The notes below the pieces were generated by a model, which made no database searches, was not told the DNA's origin, and worked only from the letters and a program-made list of their open reading frames with translations. From Arachnopeziza araneosa (Eukaryota > Ascomycota > Leotiomycetes > Helotiales > Arachnopezizaceae), in assembly GCA_003988855.1 (NCBI GenBank), contig QYAI01000047.1, positions 235,578 to 299,577 on the forward strand: a DNA stretch of 64,000 bases. Direction: 5' to 3'. Made by a program: the position numbers and the translations under genes. Numbering within the stretch: position 1 is the stretch's first letter; the number at the start of each line of letters is the position of its first letter. Below are positions 10,029 through 21,005 of this stretch, in pieces.

Positions 10029-13000
10029 ATGTCCACTCCAAGGCCATCCACGTCTCACTCACACACCTACGCTTCAAGTTCATATCACAATGGTAATACA
10101 ACCTCGACTTCTCAGCCACTTTATGGACAGCGGCCAAGTACTACTCGTCCGAGTACAGCACACCCAAGTAGCGGACGACGATCCCGAGCGGGGTCAACCA
10201 TCGGAGGTGGCGAGGTTCAACGAATTGTCTGTGCTATTAGTGAGGCTCGTGGCATTTCACCTACCGTGGGGATGGCCTTTGTGAATACTTCCACAGGAGA
10301 AGCAGTTCTCAGTCAGATTTGTGACAATCAATTCTACGCTAGGACTCTCAATAAACTTCAGGTTTTTGAGCCTACGGAGATTCTAATCATATCAACCAGT
10401 GGTCCACCAAATCCAAAATCTAAGATGTACCTTATCGTCGAGGAAAATATCTTGGGAGCAAAAATAATCACCATTGATCGTAAGTACTGGTCAGAATCAT
10501 CAGGGCTTGATTACATCCAGCAGTTGGCATTTGTTGAGGATGTGGAGGCCCTAAAAGTCGCAATCGGAGGCAACTACTTTGCGACGTGTTGTTTCGCAGC
10601 GGTAAGAGGACTGCGTTACTTTTCTTGATTCCTTTTCCTTATATTGATGGTTTTTGATAGGCTCTGAAGTTTATTGACCTCAGCTTATCCCTAACTTTCG
10701 CATTTCATTCCCTTCGGATCAAGTATCAGCCATCGGAAGGCTCGATGATGATTGACCTTTCTACGATACAATCTCTGGAGCTCATCCAGAATATCCATAA
10801 TGCTAAGTCAAAAGAATGTTTGTTTGGATTAATGAACGAGACACTGACCCCAATGGGATCACGGCTTCTCAGAAGTAGTATTCTCCAACCATCCACTCAA
10901 GCTCTTATTCTTACACAGCGTTATGGCGCACTTGAAGAATTGACTACTAGGGAAGACATGTTCATACAGACTAGACAAGGTTAAACTGATGCCACATTTC
11001 TTACGAATATCTAACAACCCGGGGTAGCTTTGAAGAGTGTGTCAGACATTGAGAGACTATTGACATGTGTAAGGGATCCACGCGAAGTGTATGTACTTTT
11101 ACTTAACGCATTTTAGCTCATAATCATCCCAACTCAGCCTGATATTCGACATTCAGAGCAAGCAATCAACAATATTCTTATGCTTAAAAGCTTTGTGCAG
11201 GCCGTTGGCCCGGTATTTGAAGCACTTGTGGGTGCTCGTTCTGACCTCTTAGTGACGATTCGAGAGAATTGTCGTCCGGAAAATATTCTACCAACCATGC
11301 GCCTGATAAAAGACGTAATCAACGACGATGTCGGCTATCAGAAAACTCCTCTAGATTTACGAAATCAGAGAACGTATGCCGTGAAGGTAAGATTATATAT
11401 CATTTCCCATAACAGCTCCAATGATAACTATACAGTCCGGTGTCTGTGGGCTTTTAGACGTTGCCCGTCAAACGTTCAAGGAAGCAACTGAGGATGTTCA
11501 CCAGCATGTGACGGATATAAATCGTAGGAGATCTGATTTTCCTAGAATCTGCTGACATATGAAGAACGGTGTGAGATGAACGCCGAGACATATTATGAAA
11601 ATGCACGGCGCTATTACCTTAAAGTTCCGGAGAGTGACTTTGATGGACGCCCCATTCCCGACGCCTTGATCAATCGCTTTCGAAAGAAGGGACACATTGA
11701 ATGCCACACATTAGATCTTGTAAAGTTGAACCAGAGAATCGAGGACTCACACCAAGAAGTTGTAATGATGAGCGACAAAACTATTCAAGATTTGATTGAC
11801 AATGTCCGCGGTGAAATCCCTGCTCTATTTCGAGTTTGTGAGAGCATTGCAATGTTAGACATGATTGCGTCCTTTGGACAGCTGGCTACCACCAACGACT
11901 ATGTCCAACCCGAGATTACTGACTGCATTGCAATCAAATCTGGCCGGCATCCTGTTAGAGAAAAGGTACGGTGCAAAATTTAAGACGCATGTGTCAAGCT
12001 AATTTGATCGTGAAAGGTTCATCAAGAAAAGTTCATACCAAACGATGTCTATGCCAGCCAGCAGAAACGATTTCAGGTCATTACAGGTTGCAATATGAGT
12101 GGAAAGAGTACATACATTAGATCGATTGCACTTATGACTGTTATGGCACAAGTTGGGAGTTTTGTTCCAGCCTCTTATGCGTCTTTCCCGTTGATCAGTC
12201 AACTATTTGCCCGTGTGTCCATGGACGACAGTATCGAAGCTAATATTTCTACCTTTGCTTCCGAGATGCGAGAAACTGCTTTCATCCTCAGGTAAGACAC
12301 TTACTAATCTTCAAGATAATCAAGTTGAAGGAGTCCTAGGAATATCGATAAGAATAGTCTGGCCATTATCGACGAACTAGGTCGTGGTACAAGCAGTCGA
12401 GATGGTCTCGCTATTGCTTTGAGCATTTCAGAAGCTTTAGTTGAAAGCAGAGCATTTATTTGGTTCGCTACTCATTTTCGTGAGCTAGGTGGGCAATTCT
12501 CAGGTATCAATCATCGACTCTGACTGTTCGCAGCCCAGATAATGTCCGAGAGACCGGGGGTGGTCAATCTTCATCTAGCTGTGGATATGAGCGAAGTGAA
12601 TTCCATGACGATGCTGTACAAACTTGGAGAAGGATACGTGAAGGAAGAGCACTACGGCTTGGCCCTAGCTAAAGTTGTCGATCTTCCACCTCGTGTCCTA
12701 GAAGTTGCAGAACGCGTCTCCAAGGCTCTCGATGCTCAAATTGCTGCCAAGAAGAAATCGTCAAAGGCTTTTGCACTGGCTAGAAGAAGAAAGCTCGTTC
12801 TTGGTTTGAAAGAAACATTGATGCAAGCTCAGAGCGGGCCGATGGAGGGAAAGGTGCTGTTGAGCTGGCTGAAGAGATTGCAGGAGGAGTTTGTTCGACG
12901 CATGGATCAGATTGAGAATGATGTTGATAGTAGTGATGCTGAAGACGCAACTGCTGAGGAGGGGGAGGCCGCTAAGGCGGAGGTAGGGGAAGGAAATTAA
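10029..13000 (+). CDS. MSH4: MutS homologue 4, meiotic crossover factor
   Basis: Pairs with MSH5 to form a sliding clamp that stabilises Holliday junctions and promotes class I meiotic crossovers; it is not a mismatch repair enzyme. The nine-exon model gives 859 residues: 10029-10601, 10661-10979, 11028-11086, 11138-11386, 11436-11523, 11565-11965, 12017-12291, 12340-12488 and 12534-13000. Introns are 41-59 bp. The N terminus is a Ser/Thr-rich low-complexity segment, then the MutS connector, core and clamp regions follow. The ATPase has Walker A GCNMSGKST at about residues 587-595 and the Walker B/signature region LAIIDELGRGTSS at about 662-674. No mismatch-reading N-terminal domain is present, as expected for MSH4. 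The exon 3/4 (GTGTAT donor) and exon 5/6 (41-bp intron) junctions are the least certain. Confidence 0.92.
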
Positions 13001-13448
13001 TAATGCCAGAAAAATTTGCTCAACCTTTTGATTCGTTCCCCCCATTGTGAAGTAGTAATAATTAACCATTTTTCCTCGAGAGTGAAAAGGGGGAAAATGA
13101 ATCGTAATTTGAGATGGCATTCTAGGTCTCAGAGCAACTAACTTCAACCAATGGAAGCTTCATAGCATTATATTGTGTTGAGGACCAAGACACGATTCAA
13201 ATCCCGAAGGTAACCGATGATAAAGAAAAATATTGAAATCATTCAAGGACAGTTTCCCCCTTAGCAACTTCAATGAATCCTCTATCGCTGGTACAACGCG
13301 TTCTTACTGCTCTCTAGAGTCAAGCCTTCCCAATTAGGTTAGCTCGGTTCTGCAGGCACAGAAGCCTCGAAGCCTCCTGCGAATCTGCACCTCTTTGTAC
13401 TTTCGACATCTGAATCAGAATCAGATTTACCCTAATAATGCCGGAGAA
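13001..13448. other. Intergenic region between MSH4 and the HET relic
   Basis: No supported gene, RNA or repeat was seen. It contains the MSH4 3' flank. Confidence 0.45.
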
Positions 13449-13961
13449 ATGTGTAAGCTGATCTATGCCAGCTTCTCTGGCTCAGTTCTTGGATCTGGTT
13501 CGAACAACTCAATCTATCTAATTTGCGCGTGGCTTCAGGCGTGTGAAAAGAAGCACAACCGCAGGCAATACCCAAGCTGCCAAACCCTTGAGAACGGCGA
13601 CGGCGGCATTCCTCTCTTTGTAATTGATGTTGCCAATTGCTGTTTGGTGAGATTCCAGCCTTCCATGCGATACATGGCTCTAAGTTACGTGTCGGGTCCT
13701 GGAGATTCTAGCGGCACAAAGACAGACCAAGCGAATTTGCAAGCATTGTTACATGCTGGATCTCTGCTCGGCGATGACGCTGGGGTTTTAATTCCAAGAA
13801 CTGTAGCGGATGCTATGGCGCTGACTGGCCTTCTTGGGGTGAAGTACCTTTGGTGTGATCGATTTTGCATCGTTCAGGTCAGAATCTCCTTGTTGGGGAA
13901 TTTGCAAGCGAAGGGGGAAAGTGGAGCATTTAAGCGAGGGGGAATAGTAATCCGCAAATGA
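13449..13961 (+). pseudogene. Truncated HET (heterokaryon incompatibility) domain relic
   Basis: The frame from ATG 13449 encodes the N-terminal half of a HET domain, the fungal self/non-self recognition module. Recognisable blocks are FVIDVANCCLV, RYMALSYVSG, LIPRTVADAM and GVKYLWCDRFCIVQ. The family's near-invariant Trp in the SYVWG block is Ser here (TGG to TCG), and the W-x-D-x-x-C block is degenerate. The domain stops abruptly after CIVQ at about 13878. A GTCAGA there could be an intron donor, but I find no continuation of the domain in any downstream frame. The rest of the frame to 13961 is unrelated sequence. It is most likely a decayed fragment, although a small transcribed protein cannot be excluded. 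Confidence 0.7.
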
Positions 13962-15456
13962 TTAACTTAAGTTAGTTATAAAAGATTGAGATCTTGGTAT
14001 GACGCATATAAAATCGTTTTGAGAATGAGAAGCGAGCGACCGCGATTGACTTAGAGGTGTTTGATCAGGTCTTCGGAATTTTGAGTGTATTGATGTTACA
14101 AAGAACCCTCTTTACATACCACGTGATAACCCGCAGCCAGTTATTCTAAAAGGAAAGCAAGCTTTCCAATAATTCACTTATGCAAGCGCAGTACGTCATG
14201 TTCGGCCATCAGTACATCGTCATGATCTCAAAGAGATTCGAAGAATGTCTTCATCATCTCTTCGCCATTTTGTAAGCTTGCTGTTTATTTATATTCGCAA
14301 TTATCTGATATTTTGGTCATCATTTGGAGCAAACAGACAGATCTAGTACCATTTTTATCTTAGAAAGACTCAAGCTTTGTGTAACGGCACAAGTTCGAAT
14401 ATGGCTAGTCAAGAAGCATATGGGAGTGCGTTGATAGTCTGAGTATATTCGGTCCTATAGGCTAGCTACGAAGGAAAAGAAGAATATGAGGAAAAGAAAA
14501 GCTACGCGAGTGAGGTGTGCATTATGTACAGCAGACTTCTCTCCGCTCCTAGTCCGAATCGACTCTGAATCTACCCCTTATTCTCCACTCATCCGAAATG
14601 AGGAATTATCCCCCCGTGCCATCCACTGACATTTGTCCCACGTGATATTTCCATTTTCTGCTTGTCACACTTTGCGTATATACTTCTTTGAGGGATTGAG
14701 TTGCCTCCTAAAGAGAAGATCTCTATTGGTAGACGACCTAAACAACCATACCAAGTGGCATTTATCCTGAGAGCATGGGTCAAAGTCTACAAAATATTCT
14801 GTATAGAAATGAAGATTTTAAGGCACACTAGTTCGATACACGGAAATCTTGTATTCAGGTTAGATTGCATACTTTGACGGAAGGATAGAGATGTAAGTGG
14901 TTTGTGAAGGAGTCATCATACAGAAAAGGAAATTGAAGATTCTGAATGCAATAGTGAATGGCTTGATAATGTGTACTTGCGCTTTAGCGGGTCAGAAGTA
15001 GAAATAAAAGAAGCAGACTCTCTCCCGTGCATGACTGTTCACGAAAGTCTTAAAAACTCAATTATCATCAACGGGCATTAGATAATACAGGAAATAAGCA
15101 AAAAACATTGGAGCATCGCCAAAACTCGAGGGTGTTTAGTCTGAGGACAGAATGCCCTGTAGAACAGAGGCTAATGGGGCTTTTCACAGCTGGGTTAAAG
15201 CTAGAAGATATTAATTTGTGAAGGGATGAGGCTGAGGCGTTATTTAAAGTCATTGCAGACCATCCCCTACATTACAAACGTCATTCAAGGCGGACATGCT
15301 AGGAATTGATTCATATTTGTATATCTTTCGAGCGCGCCGCGTGAAGAAGGGACGGATGATTGTCGGCAAATCATGTGACGCAGCGGCATAAGGCTGAATG
15401 TTGAACATTACGACTTGAAAAGCAAATCCTTTTTGAATTGCGAAAACCCATCTATC
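13962..15456. other. AT-rich gene-free stretch
   Basis: About 1.5 kb with stops in all frames. It lies directly downstream of the HET relic and probably contains its decayed remainder plus the ATP11 promoter. No recognisable motif was found. Confidence 0.5.
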
Positions 15457-16425
15457 ATGGCAACCTTTCGAGTGCCAGTGTTGCGCAATGTTGTATCTGG
15501 TGCAGCTCCTTATCTACGAGCTACACAGCGGAGATGGGCTCAGGTTCATGATATTCGATTCTTAGCCACACAACAGCCTGATCGAGTACTAGAGAAATAC
15601 AAAGAGAAACTGGAGCGAAAAGCACGAGAGTATGTTTGCTGAATCTTATATCCTGTTCAAAAGATAAGACTAACAATTTGAAGGCAAGGACTCCGCAACG
15701 CGAACGAACTTCGAGCTGTCTACCAAGATAAGATCCAGGAGCTCAAGAAGAAAGCTGCCGTCGAAATACCTATTCCAAATGCACCTCCTACCCCCGAACA
15801 ATCACCTGTCTCCACCTCGCCATTCCCCCCTCCACCGCCACCGCCACAACCTGCTTCATCTGCACCTGGTCTCAAGACCCTCTCATCCTATCTAAATCTC
15901 GAGAAAGCTCGTGAGCTTCCGCGAGAAGAATTAGAAGCCATCTGGCGATTACGGCATGTTAATGATGCCCAATCGCTGTGCGCCGTGATTCCCCTCGATG
16001 TATACAAGACTCTAGAATCGACAGCGAAGAAACATCCTCACTTTATCCTTCCATTGCCTAAGGAAGGACAAGGCGCGGAGATCCATTTCCTTCAATGGGT
16101 ATTCCCTGCTCCGAATACCGTTTCGGTTCTGTTTACGCATCTGGCGGAGTTCAAGCTAAGGGGGGAATATAGCCAACCGCACACGACCATAACGCATCAT
16201 TTAGAGCTCGCGGACAGTAATGAGGTTGTGCTACTGAAAGGAGACATCGTTAAAGGAAGAGGAGTCAGCGTTGACGAAGCTAAATGGCTCCTAATGTGCC
16301 TGCAGAAGTTCTATGGTGCTGTGGGAGATGGTGTCGAGAGAAGACGGCTTTTGGAGATGTTCGGGAAAGGCGATCCTGAATTCAAGGTCGAGAAGTTGGT
16401 AGAAGAAGCGGAGAAGATATTGTAA
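15457..16425 (+). CDS. ATP11: Mitochondrial F1-ATPase assembly chaperone ATP11
   Basis: Binds free F1 beta subunits in the mitochondrial matrix and prevents their aggregation during ATP synthase assembly. The two-exon, 304-residue model is 15457-15629 and 15684-16425; the 54-bp intron has a GTATGT donor and a CTAAC branch. The N terminus is a typical presequence (basic, hydroxylated: FRVPVLRNVVSGAAPYLRATQRRW). Residues about 105-135 are a Pro-rich spacer with a run of prolines. The C-terminal ATP11/ATPAF1 domain follows, with TLSSYLNLEKARELPREELE, IWRLRH, and QWVFPAPNTVSVLFTHLAEFKLRGE. Length and order fit fungal orthologues. It is flanked by gene-poor DNA on both sides. Confidence 0.92.
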
Positions 16426-17076
16426 GTGCTACTCAACGCGAATTGAGTATGAGGAACGTGAAAATATCTGTATTATTCCAATTGTTGATAGATGATTATA
16501 TATGGGCACTGGGTGGCGTTGAAAATTTTGTATAGAATGTATGACAACACCATTGAAAGCCGCCGGTGCTGTTATGCTCAAAAGGTTAAATTCTTAAATG
16601 GGACAATCTATATGAGACCAAAGACTTGCTCCTATTAAATATCGTCGCCATATCTATTGCATTTGTTTCTGAAGCTTGTTGTTTAACTGTTGAGATCTCA
16701 TATTACAAAGATACTGAATTCACCCTGTGCTTTAAGCTACATAAGGAGCAACTGTTGAATGAGATTACATGTGGATCAGACGAGAGGAATGATGAAATGC
16801 ATCACATTTTGTGCGGTACCTATAGCGTGAATTAAGTATCACATACCTTGTATTATGCATAGGAGAACTCACGTTTTTGCGCTTGAATTTTAGATACTCC
16901 ATGTTGAGTTAACCGGGATAGCTCATGATCCAATACCTAATTCCCTTTTCCCAAAATTGATCGCACCTCTCATATTTAGTGAGAAAGGCCTACTATTCTT
17001 CTTCCAACTAGAAAATAGTCTCTCTACTCTCCGGAGCATTTTCTGCTGACCTTCCCGAAACCGAAATCTTCTTCCC
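16426..17076. other. Intergenic region, ATP11 to BTB gene 1
   Basis: Convergent 3' flanks. Only short, unsupported frames occur here, and no RNA gene or repeat was recognised. Confidence 0.45.
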
Positions 17077-17847
17077 TTACTTTGCAGCAGACGGGGACTC
17101 AGTGGTCGCTACCAACTTTGAATAGCAGACTTGGTCGCTTGCGTGGACATGTAATTTGCAATAGTCAAAGTCCGGGATACTGATTGGGTCTCTTCCTTTC
17201 TCTTTAGGAATTACAGCCGAGTATCTACTGTGGGAATTGAAGATGTCTTTGAAGAATTCCGCATGCTCGTTGAACAAATTCGAGGATACGGTGAGACCGT
17301 ACGCGTGACTTTTGTCAACGAGACTACACGCAACATTTGCAACACATAGAAGCCGTAATTTGCTCCCCTCTCGGGTACGGTTGTATGCAGATTGGATTCC
17401 AGCCATTGTGATATGTTGATTTCTAGTCTTCAATACTAAGCATATTTCGTCCATGATTTGGTCTAATAGGTTCTCCACGCATATCTTTTCGGCGAAACAA
17501 TAGAAACGGAGTAGAGCTAATATGTCCTTTTCTTCTTGGGGAACAACTCCTCGGTACAGGTAATTGATGAAACTTTCGACTACCTTAGGCTCGTCTTCAG
17601 GGAGATACATTATACCCTTTGTTGTCTCTTCATATCCTCCTGCAAGGGCAGATCTGAAAAAACTTGATTGGTCACAGAGGAGCTTTTTGTGGATGGTGAA
17701 CTTCTTGTGGTTGAGTCCGACGTAAAGGAACGCAATATCATGTCCCAAGCCGCTATACCACGCTCAATTAGTATGACTCGTCTCAATTAGAAAAATGACA
17801 TACTCAGAAGTCAAATTAAAGAATGATTGTGTAGTTGAAGAACTCAT
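17077..17847 (-). CDS. BTB/POZ domain protein, paralogue 1 (CHHC-tailed family)
   Basis: The 239-residue, two-exon model is 17804-17847 (MSSSTTQSFFNLTS) and 17077-17752; the 51-bp intron is phase 2 with a GTATGT donor and a CTAAT branch. The BTB fold covers about residues 20-120. It shows the fungal BTB pattern: FLYVGLNHKKFTIHKKLLCDQS, then FFRSALAGGYEE, then MYLPEDEPKVVESFINYLYRG. The region about 120-195 is helical (AEKICVENLLDQIMDEI and on). The tail carries CKLHVHASDQVC, a C-x2-H-x-H-x5-C signature shared with the other intact paralogues here. BTB domains commonly mediate dimerisation or Cullin-3 recruitment; the role of this family is unknown. It is the best-preserved member of the left cluster. 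Confidence 0.82.
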
Positions 17848-18389
17848 TTTGGCGATGAAGCAAGTTAGGTTTGGGTGGTTCGAAAGTAATCTGGCAGGAC
17901 TTGGTTCAGTGGAGATGAGGTTTTGAAGCTAGGCGATACTTATTTACCGCAAGATTGATAAAATCGAGACTAAAAAGGTCTTGCAGTATGTTCATCACCA
18001 AATGAGTGACTTTGTGAGTTTAATTATGTGGACTCGTTGAAGGAGAAGATGGAGTTCCTAGGAATGGTTTTGATAAGGCAAAAAGAGAAGACACCAACTC
18101 GTTAGAGTAAGTGAATTGGCAAAATAGGGGCGAGTTTGGGCAAACTTTTTGAAGTAGAGGGCAAGTAATCAAATGACCTTCGGAAGGGGCTTACTCCTTC
18201 GTTGTTTTTATTTTCCTGCCCTAAAGTACAATTTCTTTTGTTTCGCTGCAAATATGAGGCTGCTATAGCCGATTTCTGCCTTTCGTTTTCTCTCAATTCA
18301 AATTCCATCATGCTATGAGGAAATTCTTGACAACTCAAGTCTGCAATCAGAATTGACCTCGCAGGATTCTCCTTGAGCCATCCCCAAAT
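17848..18389. other. Intergenic region within the BTB cluster
   Basis: Promoter side of BTB paralogue 1 and 3' side of the broken paralogue 2. No other feature was recognised. Confidence 0.45.
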
Positions 18390-19170
18390 TTATTCTTTAA
18401 CAATTTCAGAGTTGATTTGAAGCTGAAACAGCTCTTTGCCACTGGTCTTCAAGAAATAGTCCTCCCCCTTCTTATGAGCATGAAACTCGCAAGGGTCAAT
18501 AGAAAAAGTGATCGCATCATGATGACGAAACGACACTGCATCAAAGGTACGTTTCGGCCATGAGAGAGGAATACGTCCATTATATTGTGCTTGAAATCGG
18601 AAGATGTCGCGAAACAGTTCGGGATATTTACCAAATAGCGCAAGATATTGTTCGGCAGTTTTTGACCTAAATGATTTCCGGGCTATGCCGCAAGCAATTG
18701 TTGCTGCACAATATTGTCGTAGTTTGCTGTGTTCGTGTGTGTTTCGGTAGATACTGCTAATAGTAGGTGGCTAAATATGCAGTTTATTTTACACATATGA
18801 AGGCGATAGCTGGTCATAATCTGGTCCATCAGTTCAGGAAAGAATATCTTCTCGGCCAGGTAATAGAAGCTCAAAAATTTATAAGTCATAGTGGTTCCAA
18901 CGATTGAGATGACGCCCCGGTATAGATAATTGATAAATGAGGCAACTGCATCACGGTCATCATTTGGCAAGTACATTTCTCCTTTTTTTGCCTCTTTGAA
19001 AGAGCCTTCAAAAGCCGCCGAGAAGTAGCTGCTGCGGTCACAAAGAAGCTTTTATGGACATCAAGCTTTTTGCGCTTAGGTCCAACATCAAGACTGACAA
19101 TGCCCTCGCCAAGGATCTCTGGGGTGAGAAGCTGATTCGTAGGACTGTTGTCTGAACTTTGAGACGACAT
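18390..19170 (-). pseudogene. BTB/POZ paralogue 2, broken by two frameshifts and lacking the family intron
   Basis: Reading from ATG 19170 gives a normal start, MSSQSSDNSPTNQLL, then EGIVSLDVGPKRKKLDVHK. Near 19050-19054 the frame shifts: one A appears to be missing from the run that precedes the Leu-Leu-Cys-Asp block. The family sequence then continues in another frame (CDRSSYFSAAFEGSFKEA, then MYLPNDDRDAVASFINYLYRG) as far as about 18760. A second shift near 18755-18765 moves the frame again, after which SIYRNTHEHSKLRQYC and the C-terminal part follow to a stop at 18390. In the tail the signature reads CEFHAHKKGEDY, so its last Cys has become Tyr. Unlike its relatives, the position of the phase-2 intron is an uninterrupted codon, so the intron is precisely absent. 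Sequencing error could explain one shift but hardly both. Confidence 0.75.
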
Positions 19171-19962
19171 TTTGAGAGCGAGCTCCGCTCTAAGCTGCTT
19201 CAAGTCAGTGATGACGCTGGAAGCTCATCGCCCCATCGTATACCTGTATATTTGAGATTATTACAAAAGGTTTGCCGTGAATTGAATCTTAGATCGATCT
19301 CTTGTCGATTGATAGCCTAATGGAAGTTAGGTGTTAGTGTTTGTCCAAGTTGAACTCGTGGAGAAAGAACTGCCGTCAGAGATTTGAATTGTGCTGAGAT
19401 TGCACTAAAGTTTACGACTGAGTTGGAGACGAACAGTTGAATGTAATCAATCGTAGAAAGTGATTTGGGCTCTGGTTTACTATGAGAGTCTCCGTAGAAC
19501 TTCGAGGTGCATGCGAGAAAGTACTAGCTTCGAAAGATTTCTTTCAAAATGCCTTGCGATGTGCTTGAATCTCAGTTGCTCCTTTTAAGTAGAGGCAGAG
19601 GGCGCCTGTTCAGAGGGCATTGGTATGATGAAAGAGTCTCCAACGGTTTCAAATACTTGCAGGCTTAAAGTCAACAGCGCGAACCAATACTTTTTTCACA
19701 AGCAAGAGAGCCTTTGTCGAAATGAATTTAGTTCTTATTTGAGATATCAAGAGACATCCAAGTCATTTTTACGGTACATAGCTTCTCAGGCATGCTGAGG
19801 ATGGTACGATGTCTAGCAAGAGGCAAAAGATCGAACGATGTCCTATCCTCAATCCTGCCGCAATTCACTTGCCTACAAATATCCTTGGCCTTAAAAAAGG
19901 ATATGCTACCCTCAAAATTTCAGATCCTTCACTCTCACATCCAATCAACTCGCCATCTCTTT
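19171..19962. other. Intergenic region within the BTB cluster
   Basis: About 790 bp without a supported gene; presumably the promoter of paralogue 2 and the 3' flank of paralogue 3. Confidence 0.45.
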
Positions 19963-20730
19963 CTAAGCTCCCATCTTTAGGTAGCAGATCTCATTTGGGC
20001 CATGGGTATGAAACTCACATGAACCAAGGTTTGGAACTGTGCTCTTGCCCCATCTTGAGCGTGAGAGCTCGTAGGCAGATCTTGATTGCACGAGAAAAAA
20101 GTCCTTGAAGAAGTCTGGACAGGTCTTTAAAGTCGAGATAAAGTCTTGGGTACGAGCTTCATCAGTGACACTCCAGCCTAAGGCGAAGCTGGTAACAGCC
20201 AAATTAGCGCACCAATTTCTCAACATACTTGTCGAGTGAGTGTGATTGTAGATGTCATAGACTACCTCTACTCCAATTCTGCTTTTCGTTTGCAGGTGGA
20301 AAGTGTTGATGGCATCGAGGAGTCGATCCATTAACTCTACGAAGCAGATTTTCTCTGCGAAGTAATAAAGCTGTTGAGCAGAGTGGTTCGGGGAGGTTAT
20401 CTTTTCTCCGCTGAGATACGTGGGCGGCACTGTACTATGATAGAGGAACGTGACAAAACTACTGATGACGGAAGTGTCTTCTTCTACTAGGACCATTTCT
20501 CCAGATAATCCTTCTTTAAAGTCGCTTTCAAATGTAAACGCAAAGTATTTCGATTTCTTGCAGAGGAGCTGTTTATGTATCGTAAATTTGGTCCGGTCTG
20601 GTCCAACATAGAGCTTAAAAATCTCATCTCCGAGAAAGCTAGTGGTGTTAGTATAACCAAAATCTCACTAGAGAAAGACTTACTCTAGACTTAGTTCTAG
20701 ATCACTGGCCTAGGGAGTTTGATACGCCAT
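19963..20730 (-). pseudogene. BTB/POZ paralogue 3, intact body but nonsense codon in exon 1
   Basis: Exon 2 (19963-20638) is a full-length open BTB body: GDEIFKLYVGPDRTKFTIHK, KSKYFAFTFESDFKEG, EEDTSVISSFVTFLYH, then the helical region and the tail signature CEFHTHGPNEIC. It is preceded by a 45-bp phase-2 intron (20639-20683, GTAAGT donor, TAG acceptor), as in the paralogues. Exon 1 (20684-20730) begins with ATG 20730 in the correct frame, but codon 7 (20710-20712) is TAG. CAG to TAG is the simplest ancestral change. Either the gene is a young pseudogene or it uses an unrecognised upstream start or exon. The long intact body argues that the loss is recent. Confidence 0.65.
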
Positions 20731-21005
20731 GTTGGTAACTCTAGATGTGAAGGTCCATACGAGATAGTAGTGAGAGATTATGATATTACCCACATCTTTT
20801 TCTGCGGCTTTTTCTGTCAGACTTGAAAGATGTTGTTATGTTGCAAAGGGAGATTGTGTAGAGAATCAATTTGAAGAGGCAGTTAACTTGGAAAGCGCCC
20901 AGAACTTTCGCTTCCACTTAAGAGACTCCTTATTCTACTCACTTCGGCAAGAACTTGCGGATAAAGAAGGGAGCCTAAACCATCAATTTCCGGCTGCCTA
21001 TAATC
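20731..21005. other. Spacer between BTB paralogue 3 and the esterase
   Basis: 275 bp separate the start of paralogue 3 and the stop of the carboxylesterase. No feature was recognised. Confidence 0.4.

Noticed and set aside
13186..13200. tRNA B-box-like string (GATTCAAATCC)
   Set aside because: No A-box at the right distance, no cloverleaf and no following poly-T terminator could be drawn.
16626..16835. 69-residue frame with hydrophobic start
   Set aside because: Looks like a secretory peptide at first, but there is no conserved pattern, and the region is the ATP11 3' flank.
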